Below are positions 1 through 8,411 of a stretch of DNA of 22,727 nucleotides, piece by piece; the stretch's first letter is position 1; each line of letters starts with the position of its first letter. Source of the stretch: CAYWFU01 sp964457585. Lineage in GTDB: Bacteria > JACRDZ01. The stretch covers positions 1 to 22,727 of the forward strand of contig CAYWFU010000045.1 of NCBI GenBank assembly GCA_964457585.1, written 5' to 3'. The notes under the pieces are model-generated. The model saw nothing but the letters and a program-made list of their open reading frames with translations. It was not told the DNA's origin and searched no databases. Position numbers and translations under genes: made by a program.

Positions 1-4
1 ATGC

Positions 5-48
5 TCAATTGTCAATGCTCAATGCTCAATCGTCAATTTAGTGTCAAT
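5..48. repeat. Heptamer tandem repeat (TCAATNN)
   Basis: The pentamer TCAAT occurs at 5, 12, 19, 26 and 33, exactly every 7 bases, and once more out of phase at 44. The two linker bases vary (TG, GC, GC, CG). This is a short tandem repeat with a 7-bp period that probably continues to the left of the window. No coding function is seen. A second heptamer array with a different unit lies at 19570-19597. Confidence 0.75.
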
Positions 49-233
49 GCCATTGTACATGTCCTCCGCGACATTTTTTATCGGGGATATGGTTTTTGTA
101 TACTTAATTCTGTGGTGTTGTACTCAGTACTTTTATATTGGTTAAATAATACTAATTAGTTATTATTAACTTAACGCCTATAGGATTTAAGGATGGTTTT
201 ATAAAATAAAATAGATTTTGGGATATTTTTGAT

Positions 234-262
234 TTGCATATAATATTATTGTATGTTATTAT
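234..262 (+). promoter_or_regulatory. Sigma-70-type promoter of the Cys-rich gene
   Basis: TTGCAT at 234-239 and TATTAT at 257-262 are separated by exactly 17 bases. A start of transcription near 269 would leave a leader of about 27 nt holding an AGGA ribosome-binding site at 284-287. Upstream bases 49-233 are A+T-rich and show no gene. Confidence 0.5.
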
Positions 263-295
263 ATTAATGTTAAAATATAATTTAGGATGTTAAAA

Positions 296-532
296 ATGTC
301 TCCAGGATGTCCGTATTTTAAAAAAGTAAATTGTGAAATGGCTTTATCCACACAGGCTTATTGCTTAGGTTATGCATCAGGTAAGTTAAGAGTTCCTATA
401 TTAATGGAAGAAATGTGCTTTTGCTGTCATGATGAAAATTATAAGGAATGTAATACCTACCAATTCGCATTAGTTCCCAAAGAACCTGAATCTAATGTAA
501 TATCTACTAAAAATATATTTGGCAATTTTTAA
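296..532 (+). CDS. Small cysteine-rich protein, possible metal or Fe-S binder
   Basis: A 78-residue soluble protein with seven cysteines, numbered from the chosen start at 5, 13, 23, 41, 43, 44 and 52. They are arranged as a CPYF turn, two isolated cysteines, a CFCC cluster and a final CNTY. This spacing suggests a zinc or iron-sulphur site; similar small Cys-rich proteins occur in anaerobic deltaproteobacteria, as far as I recall, but I cannot name a family. A start at 287 is possible, but AGGA at 284-287 lies 8 bases before the ATG at 296, so 296 is preferred. The gene stands alone behind its own promoter and is followed by repeat DNA, with no obvious terminator. Function unknown. Confidence 0.6.
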   Translation: MSPGCPYFKKVNCEMALSTQAYCLGYASGKLRVPILMEEMCFCCHDENYKECNTYQFALVPKEPESNVISTKNIFGNF

Positions 533-557
533 TTCAATGGACAGGAAATTGAAAACC

Positions 558-678
558 AAATTAGGCGCAAAGTTTAATAAGAAAACCAACAACTCTGTGC
601 TTTAGAACTGTTTTTGCTTTGCGCCTTTGTGCCTCTGTCACTTTATAACTTAAGTTGTTGCCGAAGGCAGCCTAATTT
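558..678. repeat. Hairpin repeat element, copy 1
   Basis: The element is bounded by a perfect 9-bp inverted repeat, AAATTAGGC (558-566) and GCCTAATTT (670-678). Inside, GCGCAAAG near the left faces CTTTGCGCC near the right, so a transcript would fold into a long imperfect hairpin. About 20 bases of left flank (from about 536, with the motif ACAGGAAATTGAAAA) recur before copy 2, so the two copies form a tandem duplication. It looks like a non-coding MITE or intergenic repeat. Confidence 0.7.
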
Positions 679-696
679 AATGTACAGGAATTTGAA

Positions 697-849
697 AAAT
701 TAGGCACAAAGGCACAAAGTAGCAAAGGCACAAAGTTTGAAAGAAAACCAAAAAACCCTGTGCTTCTATGCTTTGGAACTGTTTTTACTTTGTGCCTTTG
801 TGCCTTTGTCACTTTGCAACTTAAGTCGTTGCCGAAGGCAGCCTAATTT
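697..849. repeat. Hairpin repeat element, copy 2
   Basis: This is a second copy of the element at 558-678, with the same AAATTAGGC (697-705) and GCCTAATTT (841-849) ends. An expanded interior carries runs of the type GGCACAAAGGCACAAAG on the left arm, answered by ACTTTGTGCCTTTGTGCC (787-804) on the right arm. Its right end runs into the coding sequence of the YhaN-like gene and supplies that gene's stop codon (TAG at 845-843 on the minus strand). It may act as the transcript's 3' hairpin. Confidence 0.7.
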
Positions 850-3707
850 ATTTTTAAAATTTCAAAATATGGTAGATAATCGCCTTTAGTATATCTTAGA
901 TCCGACCTATTTAACAAGTTTATCCATTCATCAATAAATTTTTTATGACAGGTAAACATAATTAGTTGTGTTTCTTTTGATAAGTTCAAAAGTATTTCCC
1001 ATGCCTTATTGCGTCTTGTAGAATCAAAATTAACAAATATATCATCAAGCACAATTGGTACTTTTTCTCCGCCTTTTGTAAGAATGCGGCCAATAGAAGT
1101 TTTAAATATAAAATATATCTGTTCCTGAGCGCCTGCGCTTAATTTATCAATATCAACGACTTTTTCTAAATCAGGGATTCTTACACGTACCTGTAATTTT
1201 TCATCAACCATAATTTCTTCATAATTTTCAGTAATTTCTTCAAGCCATGGTTTAACCATTTTTTTTAATTCCGGCATGAATCTAGTTCGATGAAAATTTT
1301 CTGCAATTTCTTCAATACTCTTCATGGCAATCTCAAGAGCCTCTTTTTCTACTTTTAAATAGTTTATTTTTTTATCCTGCTCTTCTTCAATTGCTTCCAA
1401 TTCACTTACTGTATCCAGATCATCTTTTGAATATTTCAACTTGGCTTCAAGCTCTATAATTTCGTCCTCAAGAGATCTTGTTTCTTTAATAAGAATTTCT
1501 TCTTCATTTTTTAATTCCTGATCTTTTTTATTATTTAATTCAGAAAAAACATGCCGGGGTATTTTTGTTTTTAAAATCAAATTATTTATTATATTTTTTA
1601 ATTCCTCCTCTGATTTCCCGCTGGTCAGGAAAAATATTTTTTCTTTAATTGCCTGGCTTTCAGTTTGCATTTTTTTATTTTTTTGAAATTTTTTATAAAA
1701 TATTTGAAATTCATCAAAATCTTTCACATTGGCATCTTTGAAAATGAGCTGTAAATTTTCATTTATATTTTTAAGTTTTTCTTCTTTTTCATTAAGGATT
1801 CTTTTGTTAATTTCTATTTCCCTGTTATTCTTATTCATTTGTTCAGATAATTCTGAATATTCTTTATATTTATCTTTAAAGATTTTTAAATTTTGAACCT
1901 GATATTGCATTAAAAATGTTGAAAGTTTATCATTTATATCATAAAGTTTTTTATGATATTCCTGAATTTTATTATTACTGTCTTTAATTTTTTCTTCTAA
2001 TAATAGTCTATTATTTTCCATCTTTAATAATTCATTATATTTTACTTTTAATTCAGGGAAATTGGATACTTCCAATCGTTCCTGCAAGTTAATCTGGATT
2101 TTGTGAATTTCCTGATAATTTTTATTATCAATATCAAAAATTTCTTTTAATGAATTTATATTCTCATTAAGTTTATCCAATTCTTTTTTATTATTTTCTG
2201 TTTTACTGTTAAATTTTGTTGTAAATAACGCATATGGAATGCCAAATAAATTACCGGCAGCCAGAATATAAAAAATATAAATTAAAGCATAATGCAGAAA
2301 AAATAAATATATAATGATGCTCAAAAAAATTGAATAGAATACAATTAAAAATATTTTATTGATTTTCACTTTTTTTTCATTTTCATTTAAATAAAAATTT
2401 TTATTTTTTATTTCTTCCTCTAATTTATCTATTTCTTTTTGTTTTAGTCTCAAATTCAATTCCTGAAATTCTTTTGTCTGTATTTTTTCAAGAATACTAT
2501 TATCGTATTTCCCTGTTTTTAATTGAAATGCTTCAATTTCTTTGGATGTTTTGTTTAAATCCTGATTCAGCGTTGATAAATGATGATTTTTTTCTTTTAA
2601 AAGATTATACTGGAGAATATTATTTTCTGATTCTAATGCTGATAGTTTATCTATTTGTTCTCTATTTACAGAATCGAAATTTGCATAAGACTTCATTTTT
2701 TCTTTAATTGAATTTCTTTTAGAGTAAAATGGTTTGAGAGTTTCATTGATTTTTTCTATTTCTTTTTTGAGTTCATTCCCATTAGAAGATAGTTCAATAA
2801 CTTTGCTGTTTACTGATTCATTTTTATTAAAAAAAGCAAAGCTTTCAATATTTTCTATTTGTGCTTCAATTTTTTTAAAGTTTTCCTCCTGATTTAAAAT
2901 TTCTTGCAGTTTTTTTTCTAAATCTGAAATTTCTTTCCATAATAAAGCATCTGATAAATTATTTTTTTTATTTGTTTTTTCGTTTAATTCTGATTTTTTT
3001 TTCTGCAGACTCTGCATCATTTCTAATATATTATTATGATTTTCCCTCGCTAATAATAATTTTTTACCTATTTCATCTTTGAAATCCATTGCCTGTCTTA
3101 GTGGTTTAACAGAGCGTAAATCCTCTACTCCAATTTTATTTCGTATAACCAGTTCAATGCGTTCAATGGCTTTTTTAACAGAAAGTTCTTCATCCCCTGT
3201 TTCAGCCAGATGAATAAGACGTTCTGATATATGAGTTTGATCATCTTCATCCAATTCATGAATTTTAAGCTGTCTGATAAAAGTTGTATTAATGAATTCC
3301 CTGTATGTTAATCCGGTTTGTTCAAAAGCAAAATTACTCTCTTTATTTTTTTTTAATTCAAATTGCGATGTTATATTGGTTCCTTTTATTCCGTCAATTA
3401 TTTCCAATTGATGAGGTTCAAATAACCGATGGACTTCAATTTTTTGTCCTGAATCTAATAAATACTTAAGCACGCCTCCATATTTTAAACTATTGTCCCA
3501 TGGTAAAAATTTATCAAATTCCTTCAATTTTCTTCTTGTACGATTATCAGAATCAACAAGTCCATATAACATTGCCCAGAGGAAAGTCTGTAAAGTCGAT
3601 TTCCCTGTTTCATTTTTACCGTATATAATATTAATATTAGGACTAAAATCCATTTTAAAGTTTTTTAATTTTCCAAAATTATAAACTAATGCTTCTTCGA
3701 ATTTCAT
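843..3707 (-). CDS. YhaN/SbcC/Rad50-like ATPase (AAA family, coiled coil)
   Basis: A 954-residue SMC-like ATPase. Residues 1-150 form the N-terminal ATPase half with Walker A GKNETGKST (30-38). A long charged coiled coil follows. A hydrophobic hairpin at about 447-494 looks like two membrane helices, the feature that sets YhaN apart from cytosolic SbcC. A second coiled coil leads to the C-terminal half, with the ABC signature LSAGAQEQ (856-863) and Walker B VPIVLDD (883-889). The length is close to Bacillus YhaN (about 960). The ATG overlaps the stop of the phosphoesterase gene by 4 bases (ATGA), so the two are translationally coupled. By family, the pair would form an ATP-driven nuclease acting on DNA ends, probably at the membrane. 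The last codons lie inside a repeat element. A true SbcC is less likely because of the membrane hairpin and the lack of a zinc-hook CxxC. Confidence 0.88.
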   Translation of the reverse strand: MKFEEALVYNFGKLKNFKMDFSPNINIIYGKNETGKSTLQTFLWAMLYGLVDSDNRTRRKLKEFDKFLPWDNSLKYGGVLKYLLDSGQKIEVHRLFEPHQLEIIDGIKGTNITSQFELKKNKESNFAFEQTGLTYREFINTTFIRQLKIHELDEDDQTHISERLIHLAETGDEELSVKKAIERIELVIRNKIGVEDLRSVKPLRQAMDFKDEIGKKLLLARENHNNILEMMQSLQKKKSELNEKTNKKNNLSDALLWKEISDLEKKLQEILNQEENFKKIEAQIENIESFAFFNKNESVNSKVIELSSNGNELKKEIEKINETLKPFYSKRNSIKEKMKSYANFDSVNREQIDKLSALESENNILQYNLLKEKNHHLSTLNQDLNKTSKEIEAFQLKTGKYDNSILEKIQTKEFQELNLRLKQKEIDKLEEEIKNKNFYLNENEKKVKINKIFLIVFYSIFLSIIIYLFFLHYALIYIFYILAAGNLFGIPYALFTTKFNSKTENNKKELDKLNENINSLKEIFDIDNKNYQEIHKIQINLQERLEVSNFPELKVKYNELLKMENNRLLLEEKIKDSNNKIQEYHKKLYDINDKLSTFLMQYQVQNLKIFKDKYKEYSELSEQMNKNNREIEINKRILNEKEEKLKNINENLQLIFKDANVKDFDEFQIFYKKFQKNKKMQTESQAIKEKIFFLTSGKSEEELKNIINNLILKTKIPRHVFSELNNKKDQELKNEEEILIKETRSLEDEIIELEAKLKYSKDDLDTVSELEAIEEEQDKKINYLKVEKEALEIAMKSIEEIAENFHRTRFMPELKKMVKPWLEEITENYEEIMVDEKLQVRVRIPDLEKVVDIDKLSAGAQEQIYFIFKTSIGRILTKGGEKVPIVLDDIFVNFDSTRRNKAWEILLNLSKETQLIMFTCHKKFIDEWINLLNRSDLRYTKGDYLPYFEILKIN

Positions 3708-4840
3708 GTCAGTTCAATCTCCTCTTTACCCAATAAAGCTTTTAATCCATACCATAAAGCTTTATTATAAATATTTTTTTCTTCCATAGAAGAAGTATTT
3801 GAAATTTTTTCTTCCATTTTACGTATAAAATCGCCAATTAATGTATTAAGTTTCTTTAGTTCATCTAAATTAAAGAATGGGATAGTAGTATTTTCAAGTC
3901 GAATATAGAAAAATTCTGATGATAATTGATTTTCAAGTTCACTAAGATTAAATTCAAATGAAGCAATCCCGTTTAAGGCAATATGTAATAAATTATTTGT
4001 ATCCTGATTTTTTGAAATTTTTTCTGCTATTTTTTCATATAAAGAGGTGACATTATTTATTTCTGAAATATCAATTTTATGTTTTTTAAAATCACGCTGA
4101 TTAACTTTTATATTTTCTATCTTGCTGCAGTTTAAATCAAATTCAGCTTTAATAATATATCTGCTATCATTTTCAGAAAAATTTATCCCCTCCGGTGTGC
4201 CGGAATAATATGAATTAATTCCGTGAATAGGGATTTGACGAAATTGATGTAAATGCCCGAGAGCGATATATTGCGCATTTAGATTCTCTAACTGAGTACT
4301 GGAAAAAGGGAAGCAAATATCTTTCTCCGCAAAAAGCGGAGCAAAATCGAGACATGTACCATGAAAAATAATTATTCGGATACGATCATCATCCGGAGGA
4401 AAAGACAGGCTTTCAAGACAGTTTTTATTGGATTTATATCGTGTATCAGCTATTCCATATATTTCGACATTTTTGTAATAAAAAGGTTTGAATTCATTTT
4501 CATTAAAAATATGAACATGAGCGCCCCAATCATGTAATTTATAAGGGCTCTTTTCAATATAAGGATCATGATTGCCCGGAGTTATAAGCACAGGGCATTT
4601 TAATTCTGAAAGCGCACTAATAATAAAATTTATTGTTTCTATATTAAAACTATTTTGTTCAAATAAATCACCAGCAATTAAAAATAAATCAATATTTTCC
4701 TGTAAAGCCAATTTTATAACATTTTTAAAAGTCTCACGCTGTTCATATTTACGCTTAAGTCTAATTTTTTGGCTATTAATACCTGAGAATTTACAATCAA
4801 AATGCCAGTCAGCTGTATGAATTATTTTAATGGATGTCAT
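3704..4840 (-). CDS. YhaO/SbcD/Mre11-like metallophosphoesterase (DNA exonuclease)
   Basis: A calcineurin-like phosphoesterase of the DNA-repair exonuclease group, the usual partner of the YhaN-type ATPase encoded next. Counting from an ATG at 4852, the two-metal motifs run in order: D15-x-H17 (ADWHFD), G61-D62, G93-N94-H95-D96, a later FHG and a GHLH. From the start preferred here, these numbers fall by 4. The ATG at 4840 overlaps the upstream stop as ATGA and has GGA 7 bases before it. The ATG at 4852 would overlap by 16 bases and is less well supplied. The protein is about 378 residues, and the C-terminal third, past the catalytic domain, is probably the capping and ATPase-contact region. 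Cytoplasmic; no signal peptide. Confidence 0.88.
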   Translation of the reverse strand: MTSIKIIHTADWHFDCKFSGINSQKIRLKRKYEQRETFKNVIKLALQENIDLFLIAGDLFEQNSFNIETINFIISALSELKCPVLITPGNHDPYIEKSPYKLHDWGAHVHIFNENEFKPFYYKNVEIYGIADTRYKSNKNCLESLSFPPDDDRIRIIIFHGTCLDFAPLFAEKDICFPFSSTQLENLNAQYIALGHLHQFRQIPIHGINSYYSGTPEGINFSENDSRYIIKAEFDLNCSKIENIKVNQRDFKKHKIDISEINNVTSLYEKIAEKISKNQDTNNLLHIALNGIASFEFNLSELENQLSSEFFYIRLENTTIPFFNLDELKKLNTLIGDFIRKMEEKISNTSSMEEKNIYNKALWYGLKALLGKEEIELT

Positions 4841-7326
4841 AGTTTTGTCCATATCTCTGAAATCTCTGAATTAAGTGTATTGGTATCCGTTAAACTCGAA
4901 AAACTTTCAGAATCATTAAATAAAAGAGTTATTTTTTCTCCCTTTAATTTATTTATAAATTTAAAATCTTTTAATTTGATGAAATAAATAATTTTATCCT
5001 GACATGCCAGGTAAACTTCTTTATCAGTTGAAATTATCCATGAACGTATTTTTAACTGATCCATAAATGCCCATAATAATAATGCTCGATCCATCTGATT
5101 CCCTGTTTTATATACTACAACTTCATCCGGCATCATAATTCTCATATTATCATTAAAAATAGAATCACTGTTTAAATTGTTTTTCATCCAATTAATAAAA
5201 CTCTTTTGAGTTTTAAATTTATCAAATATTTTTTTTGCATAATAATTCCTTTTTGCAGTCATAGCGTACACCTCCAGTTTTTTTACCAGAAGACTCTGAA
5301 AAGCATATTTTGCATAGGTGTATTGAGATATAGGGAATTCCATGCTTTTTTGAAATATTTCCTTTTGTATTTTTTTTGTTGTTTCAATAGCTGGTATTCG
5401 GCCATATTTCATTGGAAAATTAATACTCGCTCCCACGCTTTCAACCTTTTTTGTTCTTAAATTTTTCCATAAAAAATTTTTAAATGTATTTTCCATAAAT
5501 TCTTTAATTTCTTCAATATCTTTATCCTGAAAATTAGTTTCTAATCCTGAGTTTACATAAAAAACATCATTATAAATTCCTGATATATCCATTTCTTTTT
5601 TAGCCCATGATATTTTTTCACCAGGCAATAATAAATTATTGTTAAAAATATAAAGGTCATTATCTATTGCAAAACAAGTAATGGTGTGTCCTTTTGAACC
5701 GGACAAATAAATTGCAAAAAGATTATTTGGCTGGATGCCCATAATTCGTAAAAGCGCTGAATTCATGAAAGCTATTGAAGCAGATTTTCCTGTAATTTTT
5801 CCTGTTATATTCTGCATTGCAAACATGCTGTCTATTGTTTGTTCTTCACCGATTAAATCATTTCCCAATTTTTCACCCCATGGGATTTCATCTTTAATGA
5901 TTTCTAAATTTTTGAGTATATCTGGATGAGAGACCATCTTTGAATTAAATAATTGAAGATTATCTATTAATTCCTGTTTTCTAAAGCTATAAAGATTTTC
6001 AGCTATTGCCGCAGATTTAGGAGACATCATATTAGCTAAAATAATTGCTGATGCAAGATATCTGCGATTTTGTTTAAATATAACACTATTTTTTTTCTCT
6101 ACTGCTTCAATATAATTAGTTATATTTTCAGGATCAGTTGCCAGTCGGGCATATGGTATTAAAAAATCTTTTGTTGAAATATTATTAAAATTGAAATTTA
6201 TTCGGGAAAGTTCCGGGGAAGAAAAATCCCATCCTCCCGGGATAAGACGGATATTACTATAAAAACGGGTGATGATTAAGGAAGTAGGTTTTGATCTGGT
6301 TTTTTGTTCAACAGTATTTGTACCGGTAAGCATCATTAGATGATTAACATATTCCTCGCCAGAACCATTAATTCGCAGTTCAATAGGTATTGGTATAGAT
6401 GTTAAATTTTTAATAGTTACAATTACTTTAGAATCTTTTGTATATTCCCATCTTACTATGTAATCACTAAATACCTTATCCTTAATGTAAATATTTAAAA
6501 AATTTAAGACTTGCGCAGTATACTCATCCTTATAATACAAATGATTCTCCATATGATCGGCATGAGGAAAAATTACAAGATGTTTGGGCCCATTATAAGC
6601 TTCATATAGGCGTATTATTTCATGATAATTAATTAAATCATCACTTCCATGTAAAAATAAAATAGGAACATTTTTGATTTTTTTTATACTTTCAACCGGA
6701 TCATATTTTGAATAAAATAATTTTATTGTTTTGGCAATAGGAAAGGACAATATTTTCCCAATCTTTTGTCTAAGTGCATAGTTGAATTTCTCAACAAAAG
6801 AATACACAGAACTATCAACTAGCACTGCTTCAATATCCTGTCTTTGTGCTGCTGTATAAAGAGCCAGTCCTCCGCCCATTGACCATCCAAAAAGTATTAT
6901 ATGTTTATTGTCAACATCAGGACGAGTTTTAACATAATCTACCGCAGATTCAACATCCTCTGTAAAACGTTTAAACCTGATTTCAGTCGACCAGCCTTCA
7001 CTATCGCCAAATCCGGTATAATCAAAAAGGAATAAATTATATCCTGCTTCAACCAAAAAATTTGCAAATCGCAGATAATAAGATCTGTTCTGTCCATTAC
7101 CTTCACAAAAAATAATACAGGGAGCATTGTCTTTTGCTTTAATGAACCATCCCTTTAGTTTATTTCCGCCTTTATTTATAAAAGTAACTTTTTCATACTC
7201 AAGCCCAACATTTCGAGGTGAAAAATGTACTTTTTTGTATGAAGAAATGAGAAGAGAACAACCAGAAGTTAACAAAAAAAATATTGATATTAAACAAACT
7301 ATAATATATTTTTTCCCAGATTTCAC
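4837..7326 (-). CDS. Lipoprotein: alpha/beta hydrolase fused to degenerate transglutaminase-like domains
   Basis: An 829-residue protein with a GTG start at 7326, chosen because AAAGGA lies 6 bases before it. Residues 1-23 are a lipoprotein signal (Lys-rich start, hydrophobic stretch, TSGC with C23). Residues 45-280 are an alpha/beta hydrolase: oxyanion region EGNGQN (75-80), nucleophile elbow GWSMGG with S149, acid D229 or D230 and H258. The rest (about 290-829) matches no family I know. It contains two stretches shaped like a transglutaminase core: GKSASIAF with a following GHTITCF at 513-552, and TGNQMDRALLL at 741-751. In both, the expected catalytic Cys is absent. A non-peptidase binding or scaffold role is inferred. 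The gene is 12 bases after the dehydratase-like gene and overlaps the phosphoesterase gene. The substrate is unknown; peptides or esters in the envelope are plausible. Confidence 0.75.
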   Translation of the reverse strand: MKSGKKYIIVCLISIFFLLTSGCSLLISSYKKVHFSPRNVGLEYEKVTFINKGGNKLKGWFIKAKDNAPCIIFCEGNGQNRSYYLRFANFLVEAGYNLFLFDYTGFGDSEGWSTEIRFKRFTEDVESAVDYVKTRPDVDNKHIILFGWSMGGGLALYTAAQRQDIEAVLVDSSVYSFVEKFNYALRQKIGKILSFPIAKTIKLFYSKYDPVESIKKIKNVPILFLHGSDDLINYHEIIRLYEAYNGPKHLVIFPHADHMENHLYYKDEYTAQVLNFLNIYIKDKVFSDYIVRWEYTKDSKVIVTIKNLTSIPIPIELRINGSGEEYVNHLMMLTGTNTVEQKTRSKPTSLIITRFYSNIRLIPGGWDFSSPELSRINFNFNNISTKDFLIPYARLATDPENITNYIEAVEKKNSVIFKQNRRYLASAIILANMMSPKSAAIAENLYSFRKQELIDNLQLFNSKMVSHPDILKNLEIIKDEIPWGEKLGNDLIGEEQTIDSMFAMQNITGKITGKSASIAFMNSALLRIMGIQPNNLFAIYLSGSKGHTITCFAIDNDLYIFNNNLLLPGEKISWAKKEMDISGIYNDVFYVNSGLETNFQDKDIEEIKEFMENTFKNFLWKNLRTKKVESVGASINFPMKYGRIPAIETTKKIQKEIFQKSMEFPISQYTYAKYAFQSLLVKKLEVYAMTAKRNYYAKKIFDKFKTQKSFINWMKNNLNSDSIFNDNMRIMMPDEVVVYKTGNQMDRALLLWAFMDQLKIRSWIISTDKEVYLACQDKIIYFIKLKDFKFINKLKGEKITLLFNDSESFSSLTDTNTLNSEISEIWTKL

Positions 7327-7338
7327 AATTGTTCCTTT

Positions 7339-8316
7339 CTAATTAAGCATCTGTATAAAAGTTTCAAGTCTAATTTTAGTCCTGGCATCGAGTTTCCCAG
7401 GTTTGTCTCCTTCTAATGTGAGTATCGGAATATTAAGCTTTTCCCGTAAAATTATATCTTCGATATGACGAAAACAAAATGTTTGCACATAATTAATAAT
7501 GCCATGAATGTTTCTTATTTTGACAGCATTATTTACATCTTCTATTCTGCCAAAAACTGAATATGGATAAGTATAAAGCAAATACTGTTCTACAATGTCA
7601 TTGGTTTTATACGGCATGCTAAATTGACGTTGAATTTCATTAAATACAATTTGCCCTCCAAGATTTTCAATATATTCATATAAATCGGAAAAAATAGGAG
7701 GGACTCCAATATACCCGATTCTAATATTTTTTTTAACGGGTTTTCTATTTTTTAATTCAATTAAAAATTTATCTATTTTATGTTCATATTTAACAATATT
7801 TCCCTGAAAATCACTGCTATTAACAAGGAAATCATGATTTTCTTTACCAATTACCAGATTTTTTTTCCATGTATAATTATCGATTATATTAAGTTTTTTT
7901 CGGATATTATTATCCAGATATTTTTTTATTTTTTTTACTTCACTCCATGATGTATTTAAATAATCAATGAGTTTTTGTATTTCCAGATATAAAAATTGAG
8001 GATTTTTATCATAAGGATAGGAAAAAGGAAAAACTTCGATACCATGCAATTCCAATGTTTCAATTAAAGCATGCGTATTACTGCAGTCACCCTGAACAAC
8101 AGCAATAATTTTTTTTATTTTAGATTTTATACATGCGATATAAATGCCTTTTATCCAACTGCAGGTGGTTCTTGGAAAGCCGGATTTTTCTGCTTGTTCA
8201 ACATATTTTAAAGCTTCGTTGGAAGTAATAAAAATATTATTAAGATCAACAGGTTTATATCCACTTGCAAGAATAACTTCCACCGGAATAGTTGTTGTTA
8301 TACCAATCTCTTTCAT
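7339..8316 (-). CDS. 2-hydroxyacyl-CoA dehydratase D-component family protein (HgdB/BcrC-like)
   Basis: A 325-residue protein whose opening GITTTIPVEVILASGY (5-20) is characteristic of the HgdB/BcrB/BcrC family. Members bind a [4Fe-4S] cluster and pair with an ATP-dependent activator to dehydrate 2-hydroxyacyl-CoA or reduce benzoyl-CoA. Three cysteines fall where cluster ligands are expected: C52 (TTCSW), C78 (QGDCSNTH) and C281 (TFCFRH). It is a single short subunit with neither the second subunit nor the BcrA-type activator next to it, so a stand-alone double-cubane-type or uncharacterised role is more likely than classical dehydratase. It is the first gene of the minus-strand operon. The ATG has no Shine-Dalgarno, and its promoter sits almost on top of it, so the message may be nearly leaderless. 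Confidence 0.78.
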   Translation of the reverse strand: MKEIGITTTIPVEVILASGYKPVDLNNIFITSNEALKYVEQAEKSGFPRTTCSWIKGIYIACIKSKIKKIIAVVQGDCSNTHALIETLELHGIEVFPFSYPYDKNPQFLYLEIQKLIDYLNTSWSEVKKIKKYLDNNIRKKLNIIDNYTWKKNLVIGKENHDFLVNSSDFQGNIVKYEHKIDKFLIELKNRKPVKKNIRIGYIGVPPIFSDLYEYIENLGGQIVFNEIQRQFSMPYKTNDIVEQYLLYTYPYSVFGRIEDVNNAVKIRNIHGIINYVQTFCFRHIEDIILREKLNIPILTLEGDKPGKLDARTKIRLETFIQMLN

Positions 8317-8325
8317 AATAATATT

Positions 8326-8331
8326 ATTATA
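8326..8331 (-). promoter_or_regulatory. Extended -10 promoter of the minus-strand operon
   Basis: Read on the minus strand, TGGTATAAT is a perfect extended -10 element, with TATAAT at 8331-8326. Only 9 bases separate it from the ATG at 8316, so the transcript would begin 2-3 nt before the start codon. No good -35 is seen; the position is taken by the inverted repeat at 8343-8362. Confidence 0.5.
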
Positions 8332-8342
8332 CCATAATATTT

Positions 8343-8362
8343 ATACTCAGCAAACTGAGTAT
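8343..8362. promoter_or_regulatory. Perfect inverted repeat in the divergent promoter region (possible operator)
   Basis: ATACTCAG (8343-8350), a CAAA loop and CTGAGTAT (8355-8362) make a perfect 8-bp dyad. It lies between two divergent genes and covers the -35 region of the minus-strand promoter. A binding site for a regulator, or a small hairpin, fits. No regulator gene is adjacent. Confidence 0.45.
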
Positions 8363-8394
8363 GAATTTTTATTTTTGATTTTAAATATAATAAA

Positions 8395-8403
8395 TGATAA
8401 AAT
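8395..8403 (+). promoter_or_regulatory. Candidate extended -10 for the ClpX-like gene
   Basis: TGATAAAAT (8395-8403) is an extended -10 element 8 bases before the ATG at 8412 and predicts a nearly leaderless message. A plain TATAAT at 8386-8391 is an alternative that would give a leader of about 14 nt. Neither has a convincing -35. Confidence 0.3.
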
Positions 8404-8411
8404 ATACTATT

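Noticed and set aside
536..849. Possible CRISPR array
   Set aside because: Only two copies, of unequal length, with inverted internal structure and no regular spacers or cas genes.
7339..8316. Complete 2-hydroxyglutaryl-CoA or benzoyl-CoA pathway
   Set aside because: Only one subunit-like gene is present, with no activator ATPase, second subunit or CoA-transferase nearby.
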